A DNA stretch of 37,253 bases from Streptococcus australis (GTDB lineage Bacteria > Bacillota > Bacilli > Lactobacillales > Streptococcaceae), in NCBI RefSeq assembly GCF_003943615.1, contig NZ_RJPZ01000009.1:1302-38554 (forward strand), in the 5' to 3' direction. Below are positions 6,330 through 14,979 of this stretch, piece after piece; within the stretch, counting starts at the first letter, position 1, and every line of letters starts with the position of its first letter. The notes beneath the pieces were generated by a model. It was not told the DNA's origin. It made no database searches and worked only from the letters and a program-made list of their open reading frames with translations. The position numbers and the translations under genes are program-made.

Positions 6330-8053
6330 ATCAAGTAACGCTTTTGTGTGCAGAATCTTTTAATGATGTCAGTTTGCTTGGAGCACTCACTTCTTGTCCC
6401 TTATTAAAAGAACGTGGCTTCCAAACTGAAATCCTCTATTGTGGAGATGAGAATGCTATCACCAAAGAAGCAAGGGAAGCTGTTAGAGTCATTCGTTTAA
6501 AGTTAGACAGTCTGAAAGATGCTCTTCTAGCGTCGAAAACAAAGAATCTACTGTTATCTTTTGCGGATAAGCAACTTCTTGGGCTTTTATTCAGATTGGA
6601 GGAAATCGGATTTCTTAAAGAGCATAAAATTCGTATTTTAGGAACTTCGCTTAGGCAGTACCGAACTTTTTATCATCAGGCAGACCAAAAGTCATTTTTA
6701 CAGGATCTGGGTTATCAAGTTCCTTCCTCTTCCTTGGTTTCAACAGTCAGAGAGGCCATTGAGTTTTCGGAACAGATCCAATTTCCAATTGTTGTTTGGC
6801 CACTTGCCAGCAAGCATGGGCAAGGTCGTCGGATCGCTAATAACTTGGATGATCTATGTGATGCTGTTGAAAATGGGCTAGAAGTGTCGCCACAAGGCCA
6901 GTGTTTGTTGGAGTTCTCGACAGTTGGCTTCAAGGAGTTGGAATACATCGTCGTCCGAGATCGCCAGGATAATTATTATCTTGCGGGTAATATTGAAAGT
7001 GTCGACCCGGTGGGGATCCACTCCAGTGATTCCTATCAAGTCATCCCTAGTCTGACCTTGACGGATACAGAGCACCAGGCATTGAGAGAGGCAGCTTTGT
7101 CTATTGTACGCCATTTGAGATTGGTTGGAGCGACATCTATCAAGTTTGCGCTAGATCCAAAGAGTTACCAATTTTATATTCTTGAGGTCAATCCTTTTGC
7201 ATCAGATTCTTTCTCGACCATGTCCATGGCTTTGGGTTATTCGATCTACCACCAGGCTCTATGCTTAAAATTAGGCGACCATCTGTTAGATCTTCCTCAC
7301 CCTACCATGAAGGGTCTGACAGCCCTATTTGAACCCACTCTAGATCGTATTCTCTTTAAACTCCCTGTCTTTCCAATTGAGAAAGTTTCAAGAGTCCTCA
7401 ATACTCAGATTCATTCAATCGGTGCTCTTTATGGATTTGGAACTAGTCTAGAAGAAGCCTATCAGCAAGCTGTTGAAAATTTTGGTTCGGATCAGTGGCC
7501 TAAGAATATTCTGAAGGATGTTTCGGACGATGAATTGATTCAACGGATTGCCAAACGGATGCCCTATCGTTTCTCATCAATCTTAGAGGCTTTCCATAGA
7601 GGCTTCGAAATGGAAGAAGTAAGTGACCTGAGTCGAATGGATCCTTTCTATCTCCAGTTTTTGTATAATATCTACTTGTACGAGAGACAAGAACAGCCCC
7701 AAACAAATCATTCTTTAAAGTTTCACCCTTTGGATTTGACAGCCGGATTTGGTCATGTTGGAGAAGGAGTGACCTTCTTTAGTTCTATTTTTGGAGACGA
7801 CGAGGCATCAGATTGGAGTGACTGGACATTGTTGGTTGATCGAGGATCTCTAGACGAACCTAGAAGGATTCTACAAATCATTGAACGTTTGAGAATAGAG
7901 AAGGGAGTTGGAAGAAAAGTAGCCCTTCTTAGTAATCTACCTTTCGTTGGCCAAGTGGCTCATGCCTGCTTGCGAATCCCTCTTTCAGTTTATGAAACTT
8001 ACCAAGATCAGATTAATAGACGGTTTGGTAAGGTAGAGCAGATGAATGAATAG
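6320..8053 (+). CDS. carB: Half-length, degenerate CarB-like protein
   Basis: 577 aa against about 1060 for CarB. Residues ~1-400 match the N-terminal ATP-grasp half (DPVGIHSSDS, FALDPKSYQFYILEVNP), ~402-455 the oligomerisation domain (SDDELIQRIAKRM, RGFEMEE), and ~465-565 a faded copy of the start of the C-terminal half. The second ATP-grasp and the allosteric MGS domain are absent. In the first ATP-grasp, VVRPxFTLGGTGGG reads VVWPLASKHGQGRR (158-171) and EVNPRVSR reads EVNPFASDS. Both phosphorylation steps should thus be lost. The ATG at 6320 overlaps carA by 10 nt; ATG 6326 is the alternative after GGAGG. A 577-codon open frame despite this divergence suggests selection for something other than catalysis. 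Confidence 0.85.
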   Translation: MVMNQVTLLCAESFNDVSLLGALTSCPLLKERGFQTEILYCGDENAITKEAREAVRVIRLKLDSLKDALLASKTKNLLLSFADKQLLGLLFRLEEIGFLKEHKIRILGTSLRQYRTFYHQADQKSFLQDLGYQVPSSSLVSTVREAIEFSEQIQFPIVVWPLASKHGQGRRIANNLDDLCDAVENGLEVSPQGQCLLEFSTVGFKELEYIVVRDRQDNYYLAGNIESVDPVGIHSSDSYQVIPSLTLTDTEHQALREAALSIVRHLRLVGATSIKFALDPKSYQFYILEVNPFASDSFSTMSMALGYSIYHQALCLKLGDHLLDLPHPTMKGLTALFEPTLDRILFKLPVFPIEKVSRVLNTQIHSIGALYGFGTSLEEAYQQAVENFGSDQWPKNILKDVSDDELIQRIAKRMPYRFSSILEAFHRGFEMEEVSDLSRMDPFYLQFLYNIYLYERQEQPQTNHSLKFHPLDLTAGFGHVGEGVTFFSSIFGDDEASDWSDWTLLVDRGSLDEPRRILQIIERLRIEKGVGRKVALLSNLPFVGQVAHACLRIPLSVYETYQDQINRRFGKVEQMNE

Positions 8054-8056
8054 AAT

Positions 8057-8093
8057 GAAAAATGCTTCGGTTACCGTAACCGAAGCATTTTTT
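8057..8093. terminator. Bidirectional terminator between the pyr operon and pepT
   Basis: A perfect 13-bp inverted repeat (8061-8073 with 8077-8089, 3-nt loop) flanked by A-rich DNA on the left and a T run on the right. It can end both the plus-strand pyr operon and the minus-strand pepT operon. Confidence 0.9.
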
Positions 8094-8109
8094 GAACCAA
8101 TATACTGAA

Positions 8110-9330
8110 TTAAGAATGGCTAACAATACCGATAATGGTATCAACTGCACGCTCCATGGTTTGAAGGCTGACGTATTCAAAGCGACCATGCATATTTTCG
8201 CCACCAGCGAAGAGGTTTGGTGTTGGAATTCCCATGAAGGAAATCTTAGAGCCATCTGTCCCACCACGGATTGGTTCGATAATAGGTGTGAGGCCCAAAT
8301 CTTCCATAACTTCCTTAGCCAAGTTGACAGGTGTCATATCTTTCTCGATCACTTGTTTCATGTTGTAGTACTGGTCTTTAAGGGTCAAAAGGACTCTTTC
8401 TGCACCAAGCTCTTGGTTCATCTTACTTGCAATCTCTTCCATCTTTGCCTTACGAGCTTCGAAATTCTCTGTCTCGAAGTCACGGATGATGTAGCTTGCG
8501 TGAGCCTCTTCAACAGTACCATCCACATTCATCAAGTGGTAGAAGCCTTGGTAGCCATCCGTTTTTTCAGGGCGGTCTTCTTCAGGCAGTTGATTATGGA
8601 AGTCAATGGCTAACTGAAGAGCATTGACCATTTGGTTCTTAGCAGTTCCTGGGTGAACATTACGGCCTTTGAAGGTGATTTCAGCGCCTGCAGCAGAGAA
8701 GGTTTCGTATTGCAATTCACCAAGAGGCCCACCGTCTACAGTATAAGCGAAATCAACATTAAAGTCTTCAGCATCAAATTTGTCCGCTCCAACCCCGATT
8801 TCTTCATCCGGTCCAAATCCAACGCGGATTTCACAATGTTTGATTTCAGGGTGTGCAGTTAAGTATTCAATGGCTGTCATAATTTCAGCAATTCCCGATT
8901 TGTCATCAGCACCAAGGAGGGTTGTACCGTCTGTAGTGATCAAGGTTTGCCCCTTATAGTTGTGGAGGTTAGCAAAGTCAGTAGGATCTAGCGAATAACC
9001 AGAATCACCAAGAGCAATAGTGCCACCATCATAGTTTTCAATGACTTGAGGACTGATGTTTTCCGCATTGAAATCAGCAGTATCCATGTGTGAGATAAAG
9101 CCAATTTTTCGTGTGAGACTTGGATCATTTGCTGGAAGAGTTCCAATAGCAAAACCGTTTGGAAGATAATAAACATTTTGCAGTCCAACTCGTTCCATTT
9201 CAGGGAGTAGCACATTCTTTGCAAACTCTACTTGAGAAGGTGTACTAGGAGTTGTTGTTGAAGTCTCATCAGAGCGAGTATTGACTTTGACATAGGTTAA
9301 AAATCGTTCTAGTAATGTAGGGTATTTCAT
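8110..9330 (-). CDS. pepT: Peptidase T (tripeptide aminopeptidase)
   Basis: 406 aa, the family's usual length. M20 metallopeptidase that removes the N-terminal residue of tripeptides in the cytosol. Di-zinc ligands are visible: HMDTAD (His81), GADDKSG (Asp142), PDEE with general base Glu176, VDGG (Asp199), and a C-terminal His in ENMHGRFEY. The start follows AAAAGGA on the minus strand. It is last in the regulator-HAD-pepT operon, 14 nt after the HAD gene. Confidence 0.95.
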   Translation of the reverse strand: MKYPTLLERFLTYVKVNTRSDETSTTTPSTPSQVEFAKNVLLPEMERVGLQNVYYLPNGFAIGTLPANDPSLTRKIGFISHMDTADFNAENISPQVIENYDGGTIALGDSGYSLDPTDFANLHNYKGQTLITTDGTTLLGADDKSGIAEIMTAIEYLTAHPEIKHCEIRVGFGPDEEIGVGADKFDAEDFNVDFAYTVDGGPLGELQYETFSAAGAEITFKGRNVHPGTAKNQMVNALQLAIDFHNQLPEEDRPEKTDGYQGFYHLMNVDGTVEEAHASYIIRDFETENFEARKAKMEEIASKMNQELGAERVLLTLKDQYYNMKQVIEKDMTPVNLAKEVMEDLGLTPIIEPIRGGTDGSKISFMGIPTPNLFAGGENMHGRFEYVSLQTMERAVDTIIGIVSHS

Positions 9331-9344
9331 CTGTTTTTCCTTTT

Positions 9345-10163
9345 CTAGTTCTGTGCTTGTAAAACATAACGCATGATAGCAGTAGCGACACCGTCTTCTT
9401 TGTTAGAAGTTGTAGTAACATCAGCCAAGGCTTTGATAGCGTCTGGAGCATTTCCCATAGCAACTCCAAGACCTGCGTACTCAATCATTTCAATATCGTT
9501 GTTCTCATCTCCGATAGCCATAACCTCTTGTCTTGGAATTCCCAAGTATTCAGCCAAAGCCTTTAAGCCGGTCGCTTTATTTACCCCCTTGGGAAGGATC
9601 TCAAATAGGATCGGTTGGGAGCGAATGGTGTGGAAGCGCTGGGCTAATGCTTCTTCATAGGTCTCTTGAAAGGCATCAATCTGTTCTTTCTGATCGATAA
9701 ACATCCCTTGGAAAATTGGTTGTGCCTCAAGGACTTCTCGCAATCCCAATGATACAGGGACAGCAGAAACGATACTAGCGTCCATTTTGGCTATTTCTGA
9801 AGGATCCCGATTCAAAATGATATAGCGATTTAAATCGAATAAACTTAATTGAGGATGAATTTCCTGAGTCAATTGATCGAGATAAACCAAATCTTTTTCA
9901 GATAAGGCATCATAGGTAATGACGGACCAATCTGAAGATTTGACAGTGGTACAACCGTTATTAATCACAGAGTAGGAGTGGTTACTCTTGAAGCCAATCT
10001 CTTCAAAGATTGGACGAACACCAGATAGGGGACGTCCCGTACAAATGACGACGTGTACACCAGCAGATTCAGCGTCCAAAAGAGCCTGCCGATTAGCAGG
10101 GCTAATGGTTTTATCCGGAGATAAAAGAGTCCCGTCTAAATCGATAGCAATCAATCGGATCAT
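9345..10163 (-). CDS. Cof-type HAD-IIB sugar-phosphatase-like hydrolase
   Basis: 272 aa. Motif I DLDGTLL near residue 8, motif II VICTGR, and motif [13 protein letters not shown]...[11 protein letters not shown] mark the Cof/YidA subclass IIB of HAD phosphatases, which dephosphorylate sugar phosphates, FMN or similar cofactors. All catalytic Asp residues are present, so it should be active; the substrate is unknown. ATG is preceded by AAGGAGG. It overlaps the upstream regulator gene by 4 nt (ATGA), so the two are translationally coupled. Confidence 0.88.
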   Translation of the reverse strand: MIRLIAIDLDGTLLSPDKTISPANRQALLDAESAGVHVVICTGRPLSGVRPIFEEIGFKSNHSYSVINNGCTTVKSSDWSVITYDALSEKDLVYLDQLTQEIHPQLSLFDLNRYIILNRDPSEIAKMDASIVSAVPVSLGLREVLEAQPIFQGMFIDQKEQIDAFQETYEEALAQRFHTIRSQPILFEILPKGVNKATGLKALAEYLGIPRQEVMAIGDENNDIEMIEYAGLGVAMGNAPDAIKALADVTTTSNKEDGVATAIMRYVLQAQN

Positions 10164-10912
10164 AATTCATCCTCCTTAGCAGGTAGAAAGCTAGCAATGA
10201 CTTTTCCAATCACTCTTGGTTCCTCCTCTAAGGGGATGACCTTGTCACTATACTTTTTATTTAACGAAACAAGACGGATTCCTTGGGCTTCACGGAAGAC
10301 ACGCTTGATCAAGGTTTGCCCATCGTACTCAATGGCATAGATGGCACCAGCAGTATCGTAGAAAGTTTGCTTGATTAGGGCAACAGATCCTTTTGGATAT
10401 TTTGGCTCTAGCGAGTCAGTATGAATCCAAAGTGCTAAATCATAGGCTAGTTTTTGATCAAACCAAACTAAATCTCCCTTAGAAGCACTTTGACTCGCAG
10501 CATAACTGTCAAAGACTGTATAGGGTGTATACTTCTTCTCAATACGCTTGCGCTCCGCTTGTAAAACCAATAAGCGATTGGCTTCCTCTAAGAGAGAGTC
10601 TTGAAAATCCTCATCTAGTTGCTTATAGATAAACTCAATCTTAGAATCCTCCAAGGTATCTGGTTGACCATAACGTGGGTCTAAATCAGAAATAGGAATT
10701 TCAAAGAAGCTAGCAATCTTTTCTAAGTTCTCACTAACTGGGAGAGAAGTTCCTTTAACATAGCCCGTCAAGGTACTAGCTGGAATACCAGTTGTACGAG
10801 ATAAATCGACCTGTTTCTTATTTTGAACCTTTAATAGTTCTCTTATTTTTTCGGAAATAATGCGCAAAGCCTCTTTATCCTGTGGGCTTGCTTTTCCACG
10901 TCCTCTTGCCAA
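10160..10912 (-). CDS. XRE-type regulator with LexA-like S24 peptidase domain (HdiR-like)
   Basis: 250 aa from TTG 10912. That start lies 8 nt after AGGAGG; a GTG three codons upstream touches the Shine-Dalgarno and is too close. Residues ~18-75 form an XRE helix-turn-helix (KKQVDLSRTTGIPASTLTGY); ~145-245 form an S24/LexA autoprotease-like domain. The Ser/Lys dyad is visible: Ser167 in IHTDSLEP and Lys203 in TLIKRVF. The usual Ala-Gly cleavage bond is not obvious; the linker before the domain reads YAASQSASKG. HdiR of Lactococcus is a DNA-damage-responsive repressor of this design. First gene of the operon with HAD and pepT. Confidence 0.85.
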   Translation of the reverse strand: MARGRGKASPQDKEALRIISEKIRELLKVQNKKQVDLSRTTGIPASTLTGYVKGTSLPVSENLEKIASFFEIPISDLDPRYGQPDTLEDSKIEFIYKQLDEDFQDSLLEEANRLLVLQAERKRIEKKYTPYTVFDSYAASQSASKGDLVWFDQKLAYDLALWIHTDSLEPKYPKGSVALIKQTFYDTAGAIYAIEYDGQTLIKRVFREAQGIRLVSLNKKYSDKVIPLEEEPRVIGKVIASFLPAKEDEL

Positions 10913-10941
10913 GAGCTTCACCTCCTTTTACATTACAATTC

Positions 10942-10970
10942 ATTATAGCGAATTAAATCGAAAAAGTAAA
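10942..10970 (-). promoter_or_regulatory. Promoter of the regulator-HAD-pepT operon
   Basis: On the minus strand TTTACT (10970-10965), 17-nt spacer, TATAAT (10947-10942). Confidence 0.75.
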
Positions 10971-11009
10971 CAAAAACCTTATCTAAATAAAGATTTTATC
11001 CTTTTACGA

Positions 11010-11075
11010 TATAAAACGTATAAAACTGTAAAATTTTATTATATTATCCTTGATTTTTTTAGGTCTAAGGTCTAA
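11010..11075. promoter_or_regulatory. Direct repeats in the divergent regulator/GNAT gap
   Basis: TATAAAAC occurs at 11010-11017 and 11019-11026, and GGTCTAA occurs in tandem at 11062-11068 and 11069-11075, the second pair lying over the -10 of the GNAT promoter. These are candidate operators for the neighbouring XRE regulator. Confidence 0.35.
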
Positions 11076-11078
11076 AAT
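11050..11078 (+). promoter_or_regulatory. Promoter of the GNAT gene
   Basis: TTGATT (11050-11055), 17-nt spacer, TAAAAT (11073-11078), 31 nt before the ATG. Confidence 0.6.
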
Positions 11079-11109
11079 AGATATAAAATGACTTCATGGA
11101 GGTTGAAGT

Positions 11110-11547
11110 ATGATTCGTACCGTTCAAGTCAAAGATGCAGGTCAAATTCGAGATTTGTGCCATCAAGCATTAGAGTATGATTCGACCCTTGAGAAAGTAG
11201 CTGCTCAGATCGATAAATTTAATCAGCCAGACTCTGGTCACTTTTGCTTTGTATACGAAGATGACCAAACAGGTAATATTCTTGGTTATGTCGAAGCTGA
11301 AGCCTATGAGAGTATATATAGCGATCCTGGTTTAAATGTTTTAGGACTTGCTGTTTTCCCTTCTGCTCAAGGATGTGGGATTGGTCGGCAGTTGATGGAG
11401 CGAATTGAAGCTCTTGCTCAAACTCATAACTATGCCTTTATTCGTTTGAGTTCTGCCTCTCATCGAAAAGAAGCCCATGTCTTTTACGAACGAATAGGCT
11501 ATGAGGGAAATAGGACGCAGAAGCGATTTTTGAAATTAATGAATTAA
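11110..11547 (+). CDS. GNAT-family N-acetyltransferase
   Basis: 145 aa, one GNAT domain. Acetyl-CoA pyrophosphate loop QGCGIG (residues 87-92) follows strand LNVLGLAVFP; C-terminal HVFYERIGYEG is motif B. It transfers an acetyl group from acetyl-CoA to an unknown amine. The gene follows TGGAGG and is monocistronic, with its own promoter and terminator. Confidence 0.85.
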   Translation: MIRTVQVKDAGQIRDLCHQALEYDSTLEKVAAQIDKFNQPDSGHFCFVYEDDQTGNILGYVEAEAYESIYSDPGLNVLGLAVFPSAQGCGIGRQLMERIEALAQTHNYAFIRLSSASHRKEAHVFYERIGYEGNRTQKRFLKLMN

Positions 11548-11571
11548 GATAGGCAAAGGCCTATCTTTTTT
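11547..11571 (+). terminator. Terminator after the GNAT gene
   Basis: AGATAGGC (11547-11554), AAAG loop, GCCTATCT (11559-11566), T run to 11571. The stem begins on the last base of the stop codon. Confidence 0.85.
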
Positions 11572-11579
11572 GTTATAAT
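11571..11579 (+). promoter_or_regulatory. Extended -10 promoter for lepA
   Basis: TGT-TATAAT (11571-11579) begins on the last T of the terminator before it. No good -35 is seen because that position lies in the hairpin. Confidence 0.5.
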
Positions 11580-11613
11580 GAAGAGTACGATTAATTTTAC
11601 TAGGAAGATGATT

Positions 11614-13440
11614 ATGCCAAATATAGAAGAATTAAAGAAACGACAAGAGAAAATTCGGAACTTCTCGATTATCGCCCACATTGACCACGGAAAGTCAACC
11701 TTGGCGGACCGAATCTTAGAGAAAACCGAGACCGTTTCTAGTCGAGAAATGCAAGCTCAGCTCCTAGATAGCATGGATCTAGAACGGGAACGTGGGATTA
11801 CCATCAAGCTCAATGCCATCGAGTTGAACTATACGGCTAAAGATGGGGAGACATATATCTTCCACTTGATTGACACACCAGGACACGTGGACTTTACCTA
11901 TGAGGTTTCTCGTTCGCTCGCAGCCTGTGAAGGGGCGATTTTAGTAGTCGATGCTGCTCAAGGGATTGAGGCGCAGACCCTAGCCAATGTTTATCTGGCA
12001 CTGGACAATGATTTGGAGATCCTGCCAGTCATTAACAAAATTGACTTACCAGCTGCAGATCCAGAACGTGTGCGGACAGAAGTGGAAGATGTGATCGGCT
12101 TGGATGCCAGTGAGGCAGTCCTAGCTTCTGCCAAGGCTGGTATTGGGATTGAAGAGATTTTGGAACAAATCGTCGAGAAAGTTCCAGCACCTACTGGGGA
12201 CGTTGCCGCTCCATTGCAAGCCTTGATCTTTGACTCGGTATACGACCCATACAGGGGAGTCATTCTTCAAGTCCGTGTGGTCAATGGCCTAGTGAAGCCA
12301 GGCGACACCATCCAGTTGATGAGTAATGGTAAGACCTTTGATGTGACTGAGGTTGGGATTTTTACTCCTAAAGCAGTGGGTCGTGACTTCCTTGCGACTG
12401 GAGATGTTGGTTATATTGCAGCCTCTATTAAGACGGTTGCGGATACTCGTGTCGGGGATACTGTGACCTTGGCTACTAATCCAGCAACTGAGCCTCTTCA
12501 TGGATATAAGCAAATGAACCCAATGGTCTTTGCTGGTCTTTACCCGATCGAATCCAACAAATACAATGATCTTCGGGAAGCACTGGAAAAGTTGCAACTC
12601 AATGACGCCAGTCTTCAATTTGAACCTGAGACTTCTCAAGCCCTTGGTTTTGGTTTCCGTTGTGGTTTCTTGGGTCTCCTTCACATGGATGTTATCCAAG
12701 AACGTTTGGAGCGCGAGTTCAACATTGACTTGATCATGACGGCACCGTCAGTTATCTACAAGGTCAATTTGACAGATGGAGAAGTGCTGGATGTGTCCAA
12801 CCCATCTGAGTTTCCAGATCCAACCAAGATCGCATCGATTGAAGAACCATATGTTAAAGCACAAATCATGGTACCACAAGAGTTTGTCGGAGCTGTGATG
12901 GAATTAGCCCAACGCAAACGTGGGGACTTTGTAACCATGGACTACATCGATGAAAATCGGGTCAATGTCATCTATCAAATCCCACTAGCGGAAATTGTTT
13001 TTGATTTCTTTGATAAATTGAAATCCTCTACTCGTGGTTATGCAAGCTTTGACTATGAGTTGTCTGAATACCGTCCATCTAAATTGGTTAAAATGGATAT
13101 CCTTCTCAATGGCGATACTGTCGATGCCCTCAGCTTTATCGTTCACAAGGACTTTGCCTATGAACGTGGTAAGCTGATTGTTGAGAAACTCAAGAAGATT
13201 ATTCCTCGTCAACAGTTTGAAGTGCCCATACAAGCAGCTATCGGTCATAAGATCGTAGCCCGTACAGATATCAAGGCCCTTCGTAAGAACGTATTGGCCA
13301 AGTGTTATGGTGGGGACGTCTCACGGAAACGCAAGCTTCTTGAAAAACAAAAAGCTGGTAAGAAACGGATGAAAGCTATCGGTTCGGTAGAAGTACCGCA
13401 GGAAGCCTTCTTGTCTGTCTTATCAATGGATGAGGAATAA
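11614..13440 (+). CDS. lepA: Elongation factor 4 (LepA)
   Basis: 608 aa, the usual streptococcal length. Translational GTPase that acts on stalled or mistranslocated ribosomes. G-domain motifs [17 protein letters not shown] and NKIDLPAA are followed by EF-G-like domains and the LepA-specific C-terminal domain ([27 protein letters not shown]). ATG 11614 is preferred because TAGGAAG lies just before it; an in-frame ATG at 11578 sits on the -10 box and would be untranslated. Confidence 0.96.
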   Translation: MPNIEELKKRQEKIRNFSIIAHIDHGKSTLADRILEKTETVSSREMQAQLLDSMDLERERGITIKLNAIELNYTAKDGETYIFHLIDTPGHVDFTYEVSRSLAACEGAILVVDAAQGIEAQTLANVYLALDNDLEILPVINKIDLPAADPERVRTEVEDVIGLDASEAVLASAKAGIGIEEILEQIVEKVPAPTGDVAAPLQALIFDSVYDPYRGVILQVRVVNGLVKPGDTIQLMSNGKTFDVTEVGIFTPKAVGRDFLATGDVGYIAASIKTVADTRVGDTVTLATNPATEPLHGYKQMNPMVFAGLYPIESNKYNDLREALEKLQLNDASLQFEPETSQALGFGFRCGFLGLLHMDVIQERLEREFNIDLIMTAPSVIYKVNLTDGEVLDVSNPSEFPDPTKIASIEEPYVKAQIMVPQEFVGAVMELAQRKRGDFVTMDYIDENRVNVIYQIPLAEIVFDFFDKLKSSTRGYASFDYELSEYRPSKLVKMDILLNGDTVDALSFIVHKDFAYERGKLIVEKLKKIIPRQQFEVPIQAAIGHKIVARTDIKALRKNVLAKCYGGDVSRKRKLLEKQKAGKKRMKAIGSVEVPQEAFLSVLSMDEE

Positions 13441-13469
13441 GCTTTTCTCTTAAATCATAGAACAAATTG

Positions 13470-13500
13470 AACGTCCCGATAGGGGCGTTTTTCTATCGGG
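13470..13500 (+). terminator. lepA terminator with an alternative stem
   Basis: AACGTCCC/GGGGCGTT around GATA is followed by five T. The same DNA can form CCCGATAG (13475-13482) with CTATCGGG (13493-13500), a perfect stem that excludes the terminator. Confidence 0.7.
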
Positions 13501-13515
13501 TTAGACAAATAGCGC

Positions 13516-13544
13516 TTTCAAATCTGAGTAGAACATGTTAAACT
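13516..13544 (+). promoter_or_regulatory. Lipoprotein promoter
   Basis: TTTCAA (13516-13521), 17-nt spacer, TAAACT (13539-13544) with extended TGT. Confidence 0.55.
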
Positions 13545-13579
13545 AGAGGTATCAAAATCCATCACAAAGGAGAGAAAAG

Positions 13580-14242
13580 ATGAAAAATAAGTTCCTACTA
13601 GCGACCGTTTCGGTCTTGTCAGCTCTTGCTCTTGTGGCTTGTAGCACTCCTAAAAAAGAGTCTAGAAAACCGTTGTCATCTGAATCTAGTTCCACTGAGG
13701 TGGTAAAAAAGAGCAAAAAATCCTCTAGTAAAAAGACCTCTAGCAAGGTGGAGTCAAAATCATCGGATGATACCAAGAGTACTGTCGAAACCAAACGGGT
13801 TGGTTCGGCTGATTATGGCTATATCGATATCCCGAGCAAGTGGATTAAATTTACAGACATAGACGGTGGAGATAGCATTCAATTTACGGATGGTAGTGCC
13901 TATAATATCGTAACCATGAACGGGTATACCAAAGAGAAAGCGAATGTCGGTGAAGGAGAAGTCTTCAACGCAGAGTTGATTGCGAACCGTATTGCTTACT
14001 ATTGGAAGGACAATAAAGAAGTAGACAAAATGTGGGGAGCTAAAACCACTGTCTCAGGTAATGAAGCTTTGCAGCTGAATATTATCCTTAAATCTGGGCA
14101 GTACCTCATTACTTGGGTCTTCCAAAAGGATGATAAGGTATACTTGATGTCTTTTGAAGGGGATAAAACCACTTTGGCTCAATTCATTCCTTACATTGAG
14201 GAAACTTGGAGTTTGGATGGAACAGGAGCTGTTACAGATTAG
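13580..14242 (+). CDS. Surface lipoprotein with a Ser/Lys-rich linker
   Basis: 220 aa. Lipobox LVAC with Cys21 follows a basic n-region and a hydrophobic core, so it should be lipidated by Lgt and cut by Lsp on the outer membrane face. Residues ~24-70 are a Ser/Lys/Thr-rich spacer, likely disordered. The folded part, ~75-215, has aromatic-rich beta strands (YGYIDIPSKWIKF, YLITWVFQKDDKVYLMSFEG), which resembles small streptococcal lipoproteins of unknown role. AAAGGAGAG precedes the ATG. Not a substrate-binding protein: no ABC genes nearby and too short. Confidence 0.82.
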   Translation: MKNKFLLATVSVLSALALVACSTPKKESRKPLSSESSSTEVVKKSKKSSSKKTSSKVESKSSDDTKSTVETKRVGSADYGYIDIPSKWIKFTDIDGGDSIQFTDGSAYNIVTMNGYTKEKANVGEGEVFNAELIANRIAYYWKDNKEVDKMWGAKTTVSGNEALQLNIILKSGQYLITWVFQKDDKVYLMSFEGDKTTLAQFIPYIEETWSLDGTGAVTD

Positions 14243-14249
14243 TCAATTG

Positions 14250-14430
14250 GAGGCTGAGACAAAAGACCTAGCCTCTCAATTGTCTTTGGATTGTTGAGCA
14301 AGACGCAGTGATTGAGTGGGCTCTACTACGCTGATTTCATCAGCTTTTACAGCCCTACTCAACTGTGCGGAGGTGGGACGACGAAATCGAATTCTAACGA
14401 ATTACCGATTTCTGTCCCACTCTCTTTTTT
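14250..14430 (+). repeat. Structured intergenic repeat, copy 1
   Basis: This ~181-bp element matches 25902-26080 with only about seven differences by eye. Three folds: an end stem GAGGCT/AGCCTC (14250 on), a central hairpin TTGAGTGGGCT...AGCCCTACTCAA with an inner GCTGAT/ATCAGC stem, and a 3' hairpin GTGGGAC (14373-14379), GAAATCG, AATTC pairing with GAATT, CGATTTC and GTCCCAC (14414-14420), then TCTCTTTTTT. The last fold should end transcription of the lipoprotein gene. No transposase or clear target duplication is visible. Confidence 0.8.
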
Positions 14431-14440
14431 ACTCTCTCTG

Positions 14441-14449
14441 TGGTATAAT
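14441..14449 (+). promoter_or_regulatory. Extended -10 promoter for the YkgJ-type gene
   Basis: TGG-TATAAT (14441-14449), 33 nt before the ATG. No strong -35. Confidence 0.5.
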
Positions 14450-14482
14450 GCTCTTATCTATTTAGTAATAAGAAAGTAGTTT

Positions 14483-14977
14483 ATGACTCAAGAAATTGAC
14501 CTTGAAAAATACCATCAATTAGCACTTCAAAAGCAAAAGGAGCACCGCAAGGTATTGGCGGATCTGAAAAAGAAACCACCTAAGAACCTAGATAAAATAG
14601 CGCAAGAGATTCACGATGAAGTCTTTCAAGAAATTGATTGTACCGCTTGTGCCAATTGCTGTAAGACCCTAGGGCCAGATTTTAAGGAAGCGGATATCAC
14701 CCGCATCGCTAAGTATTTCAAAATGAAACTTCCTGCTTTTGAGGCTGAATTTCTTCAAGTTGATGAAGATGGAGATAAGGTTTTTAAGTCCATGCCTTGC
14801 CCCTTCCTGGGTGGCGATAATCTTTGTTCGATCTACGATGTTCGGCCTAAAGCTTGTCGAGAGTTTCCTCATACGGACCGTAAGAAGATCTACCAGATCA
14901 ATCATCTGACCATCAAGAATACCTTGACATGCCCAGCAGCTTATTTATTTGTAGAAAAATTGAAGGACCGTTTGTAA
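14483..14977 (+). CDS. YkgJ-family cysteine-cluster protein
   Basis: 164 aa. Eight Cys in the YkgJ pattern: CTACANCC (53-60), MPCPFL (106), NLCSIYDVRPKAC (115, 125) and TLTC (150). The family is thought to bind zinc or an iron-sulfur cluster (Fe/S annotation comes from homology only). The N-terminus (~1-50) is a charged helix. AGAAAG precedes the ATG. It is followed after 2 nt by the YjjG-type nucleotidase, so the two form an operon. Confidence 0.85.
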   Translation: MTQEIDLEKYHQLALQKQKEHRKVLADLKKKPPKNLDKIAQEIHDEVFQEIDCTACANCCKTLGPDFKEADITRIAKYFKMKLPAFEAEFLQVDEDGDKVFKSMPCPFLGGDNLCSIYDVRPKACREFPHTDRKKIYQINHLTIKNTLTCPAAYLFVEKLKDRL

Positions 14978-14979
14978 GC

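Noticed and set aside
8092..8613. 173-aa open frame on the plus strand
   Set aside because: It lies antisense to pepT, which has intact metal-binding motifs; no ribosome binding site or family features.
12289..12699. 136-aa minus-strand frame
   Set aside because: Antisense to lepA, which is fully conserved; no independent signals.
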